NCBI GenBank assembly: GCA_019247925.1
Contig: JAFBAG010000015.1
Location: 1-40,502, forward strand
Length of the DNA stretch: 40,502 nt
Reading direction: 5' to 3'
Source of the DNA: Pseudolabrys sp.
GTDB lineage: Bacteria; Pseudomonadota; Alphaproteobacteria; Rhizobiales; Xanthobacteraceae
The position numbers and the translations under genes are program-made. The notes under the pieces were generated by a model. It did no database searches. It was not told where the DNA came from and saw only the letters and a program-made list of their open reading frames with translations. The stretch's first letter is position 1, and each line of letters starts with the position of its first letter. This document shows, piece after piece, positions 37,517 to 40,502 of the stretch.

Positions 37517-37600
37517 GGAAGGACCCGCCGGTTAGAAATGCGGCGTCTTTCTAGGCCGCGCTTCCGGCCGAGGCAATGGCGTCCGCACTTCGCCGGGTAT

Positions 37601-38593
37601 TTATTCGCCCAGATCCATGCGTGCGGCCTGCACGCCGACGAAGCGAAAAGCCTGGACCGAAAAATAGTTTTTCTTGTCGGTCCAGACGCCGGCCCGCATC
37701 CAGCCGACGCCGCGCGCCAGCGCCGCGAGCGACTCCACCGAGTATTTGTACGAGTTTTCGGTGTGAATGGTCTCGCCGGCGCGAAACTCGACGGTCTCGC
37801 CGAGCACGCGCACTTTCTGGCGCTTGTGGCTCGCGAGATGCATCTCGATCCGGCTGCGTTCCCGGTTGAAGAACGCGTGGTGCTCGAAACAGTCCGGCTT
37901 GAAATTGGCGCCGAGCTCGCGGTTGATGCGAAACAGCACGTTGCGATTGAATTTCGCGGTCACGCCCTGCTTGTCATTATACGCCGCATTAAGGACGGCG
38001 GTGTCCTTGATGAGATCGACGCCGATGATCAGGAACGCATTCGCGCCCAGAATATTCGAGGTGTGACGCAGGAAGTCCGCGGCCTCGTGCGGTTCGAAAT
38101 TACCGATGGTCGAGCCAGGAAAAAACCCGACCCGCACCGGCGCGGCTTGCGTCTCTTTCGGCAGCGGAAAGCTCCGGCAGAAATCAGCCACGACGGGCAG
38201 GACGGGGAGCTGCGGCTTGTCACGGCGCAACGCCGCGGCTTCCGCTTCCAGCATCTCCGCCGAAATATCGACCGGTACATAACAGGCGAGTTTCGGCGCG
38301 TGCTTGAGGAGAAGGCGCACTTTCTTCGTCGAGCCGGTTCCGAACTCAACCAGCGCGGCGCCTTCGGGAATGACACCTGCAATGTCCTTGCCGTGCGCGC
38401 GCAGGATCGCGAGCTCGCAGCGGGTCGGATAGTATTCCGGCAAGGCGGTGATTTGCTCGAACAGCACCGAGCCTTCGGCATCGTAGAAATATTTCGCCGG
38501 AATGCGCTTTGGCGTCATGCTCAAGCCGCGCAGCACATCGGCGGCGAACGCGTTGTCGTCCAGGATCGGCTGGGGTTTGCGTAGCGCTACCAT
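37601..38593 (-). CDS. egtD: L-histidine N(alpha)-methyltransferase
   Basis: RIPAKYFYDAEGSVLFEQITALPEYYPTRCELAIL; ALVEFGTGSTKKVRLLL; directly downstream of egtB with TAATG overlap. Confidence 0.95.
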   Translation of the reverse strand: MVALRKPQPILDDNAFAADVLRGLSMTPKRIPAKYFYDAEGSVLFEQITALPEYYPTRCELAILRAHGKDIAGVIPEGAALVEFGTGSTKKVRLLLKHAPKLACYVPVDISAEMLEAEAAALRRDKPQLPVLPVVADFCRSFPLPKETQAAPVRVGFFPGSTIGNFEPHEAADFLRHTSNILGANAFLIIGVDLIKDTAVLNAAYNDKQGVTAKFNRNVLFRINRELGANFKPDCFEHHAFFNRERSRIEMHLASHKRQKVRVLGETVEFRAGETIHTENSYKYSVESLAALARGVGWMRAGVWTDKKNYFSVQAFRFVGVQAARMDLGE

Positions 38594-39855
38594 TACGGAA
38601 ACTCCGCGAGCCGCAGGCCGGAGAACTGCCAACGCGCGCTGGGATAAAAGAAGTTGCGGTAGCTCGTGCGCTCATGACCGAGCGGCGTCGCGACCGAGGA
38701 GCCGCGCAGCACCATCTGGCTCACCATGAACTTGCCGTTGTATTCGCCGAGCGCCCCCTCAGCGGCGCGATAGCCGGGATAAGGCAGATAGGCGCTGCGC
38801 GTCCACTGCCAGACATTGCCATAGGCATCGGCGAGGAGACCGGCCCGCGCCGCGGTTTCCCATTCGAATTCGCTTGGCAGATGCTTGCCGGCCCAGCGCG
38901 CGAAGGCGTCGGCCTCGTAGTAGCTGATGTGGCAAACCGGCGCGGCAGGATCGACCGGCTTCAAACCGCCGAGTGTCATCACGAACCACTCGCCGTCGCG
39001 CTCGACCCAGTGGCCCGGCGCCTGCCAGTTTTCGTTTTGAGCGGCGGTCCAGCCGTCGGAGAGCCAGTGCGCCGGAGTGGAATATCCGCCGTCACGCATG
39101 AAGGCGAGCCATTCGCCATTGTTCACCAGCGCGCGGGCGATCTTCACCTTCTGCAGCAGCACGTCATGGCGCGGCAGCTCATTGTCGTAGCAATAGCCAT
39201 CGCCATCATGACCGATGGTGCGGATGCCCGACGGCACATCGGCGAAACCCTCGGCCGCCGCACGTGCCGGCCATCGCCAGCCGTCGTCGTAGACGGGATG
39301 GGTCGGATTTTGCGCGAAGGCGTGGAGAATATCGGTGAGCAGGAGTTCCTGGTGCTGCTGCTCGTGATGCAATCCGATCTCCAGCACTTCGAAAAACTTG
39401 GCGGCCTTATCCTCCGCGATTTCGTCGATCATCCTCAGAACGACGCCGTCGACATGCGCGCGATAGGCGGCGACGTCGGCGCTATTCGGGCGCGTGATCA
39501 GGCCGCGTTGCGGACGCGCATGGCGCGGACCGGCCGCGACGTAATACGAATTGAAGAGAAACGGAAAACGCGCGTCGAAAAACTCGTAACCGGAATCGTT
39601 CGGCACGATCAGGAATTGTTCGAAGAACCAGGTCACATGCGCGCGGTGCCATTTGGTCGGGCTCGCGTCGGGCATCGACTGGACGATCTGGTCTTCCGCC
39701 GAGAGCGGCGCCGCGCGGCGTTCGGTTTCCGCCCGGACGCTATGGAAATTCTCGCGCCAATGGCTTCTTTGCTCGGCAAGCGAAGCACCCTGCGGCCGAA
39801 TGGCCGAACGCGGCTTGGAGCCGCGCGGGGCGGGCGAAATGGCGGCAATCGCCAT
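38593..39855 (-). CDS. egtB: Ergothioneine biosynthesis protein EgtB (sulfoxide synthase)
   Basis: DinB-like N-terminus WHRAHVTWFFEQFLI, GLHHEQQHQELLLTDI; FGE-sulfatase C-terminus LPSEFEWETAARAG...YGNVWQWTRSAYLPYPG. Confidence 0.95.
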   Translation of the reverse strand: MAIAAISPAPRGSKPRSAIRPQGASLAEQRSHWRENFHSVRAETERRAAPLSAEDQIVQSMPDASPTKWHRAHVTWFFEQFLIVPNDSGYEFFDARFPFLFNSYYVAAGPRHARPQRGLITRPNSADVAAYRAHVDGVVLRMIDEIAEDKAAKFFEVLEIGLHHEQQHQELLLTDILHAFAQNPTHPVYDDGWRWPARAAAEGFADVPSGIRTIGHDGDGYCYDNELPRHDVLLQKVKIARALVNNGEWLAFMRDGGYSTPAHWLSDGWTAAQNENWQAPGHWVERDGEWFVMTLGGLKPVDPAAPVCHISYYEADAFARWAGKHLPSEFEWETAARAGLLADAYGNVWQWTRSAYLPYPGYRAAEGALGEYNGKFMVSQMVLRGSSVATPLGHERTSYRNFFYPSARWQFSGLRLAEFP

Positions 39856-40111
39856 GCAAAAGATCTCCGGTGGTGACGCCGTCAGACGATGGGGGCAGTA
39901 GTCTTCAAGCGGCTGGCGAAGGCAATAGTTCCACCGCCATCCACACCCGGCAATTGGCCCTGCGACTTAGGCGGCTGACAATATCGTGACGATTACGGGG
40001 CTTTCCCCCGCTAATTCGCCCGCCATTGGCTTCCCGAGGGGCTCCGCTACACTGAGAGCATCAAAGAACCGGCGGACGGCGCGGCCGAACCGCCTCCTGG
40101 GAGGATCATCG

Positions 40112-40502
40112 ATGTCTCGCCCCATCCGCGCGACCCTTTTTGCCGCCTTCATGCTCGGCGTATCGGCTACCTATGCCATGGCGCAGCAGGATTGTCCGCG
40201 CGGCGATCTCGACAAGTCTTATTGCGACCGAAACGGCGATCTCGTCGCCGACACACCGACCGACCCTACGCAACTCGTCAATCCCTCCACGCTGATCTTT
40301 TCTTACACGCCCGTCGAAGACCCCGCCGTTTACGGCAAGGTCTGGGATGGCTTCATCAAGCACATGGAAAAAGTGACCGGAAAGAAGGTCGTGTTCTTCC
40401 CGGTTCAGTCGAACGCCGCCGAGATCGAAGCGATGCGATCCGGCCGTCTTCACATCGCCGGCTTTAACAGCGGCGCCAACCCGATCGCGGTGAATTGCGC
40501 AG
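40112..40502 (+). CDS. PhnD-like phosphate/phosphite/phosphonate ABC transporter substrate-binding protein, N-terminal fragment (truncated by window end)
   Basis: Own translation from ATG 40112 (SD ggagg): signal peptide, then LIFSYTPVEDPAVYGKVWDGFIKHMEKVTGKKVVFFPVQSNAAEIEAMRSGRLHIAGFNSGANPIAVNCA; absent from the ORF track because no stop lies in the window. Confidence 0.87.
   Translation, partial: MSRPIRATLFAAFMLGVSATYAMAQQDCPRGDLDKSYCDRNGDLVADTPTDPTQLVNPSTLIFSYTPVEDPAVYGKVWDGFIKHMEKVTGKKVVFFPVQSNAAEIEAMRSGRLHIAGFNSGANPIAVNCA

Noticed and set aside
36503-38584. 693-aa plus-strand ORF
   Set aside because: Antisense shadow of FAH, egtD and flanking DNA; Arg/His-rich composition with no family motifs, while the minus strand carries recognisable enzymes

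Overview
GC-rich chromosomal window from an alphaproteobacterium, probably Rhizobiales/Hyphomicrobiales-like; this assignment rests on gene content and order only. It is densely coded. I found no tRNA, rRNA, CRISPR, prophage or transposase.

Blocks, left to right:
- The SMC C-terminus, then a LemA/M48 protease pair.
- apt, a cupin, a 4-OT tautomerase, a LysR regulator and a small ORF, then mtnP.
- The cytochrome bc1 operon (Rieske, cyt b, cyt c1) with a clear intrinsic terminator.
- trmL and hemF, the latter with a Crp/FNR-type box upstream.
- TauE, a DM13 protein, a CCA-adding-like enzyme, DUF6111, a CoA-type NUDIX and DUF1285.
- A four-gene MoxR / DUF58 / DUF4159 / VWA-like membrane-protein cassette.
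- GNAT, glutathionyl-hydroquinone reductase-like GST, NUDIX and metallophosphoesterase genes.
- A catabolic and transport mosaic: SDR, hydroxypyruvate isomerase, TtuC/LeuB-like dehydrogenase, NTF2-like, serine-less alpha/beta hydrolase, TAXI-TRAP, gentisate-dioxygenase-like, SDR, OYE, FMN reductase, Bug SBP and FAH family.
- egtD/egtB, and a truncated PhnD-like binding protein at the right edge.

The most interesting signals are:
- the MoxR/VWA cassette;
- repeated use of self-complementary stop tetranucleotides (CTAG/TTAA) at six of nine convergent gene junctions;
- an alpha/beta hydrolase whose nucleophile elbow reads GNGFGG, with no Ser/Cys/Asp;
- a near-consensus FNR/FixK box before hemF;
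- tandem repeats at the LysR intergenic region and at the TRAP permease stop codon.
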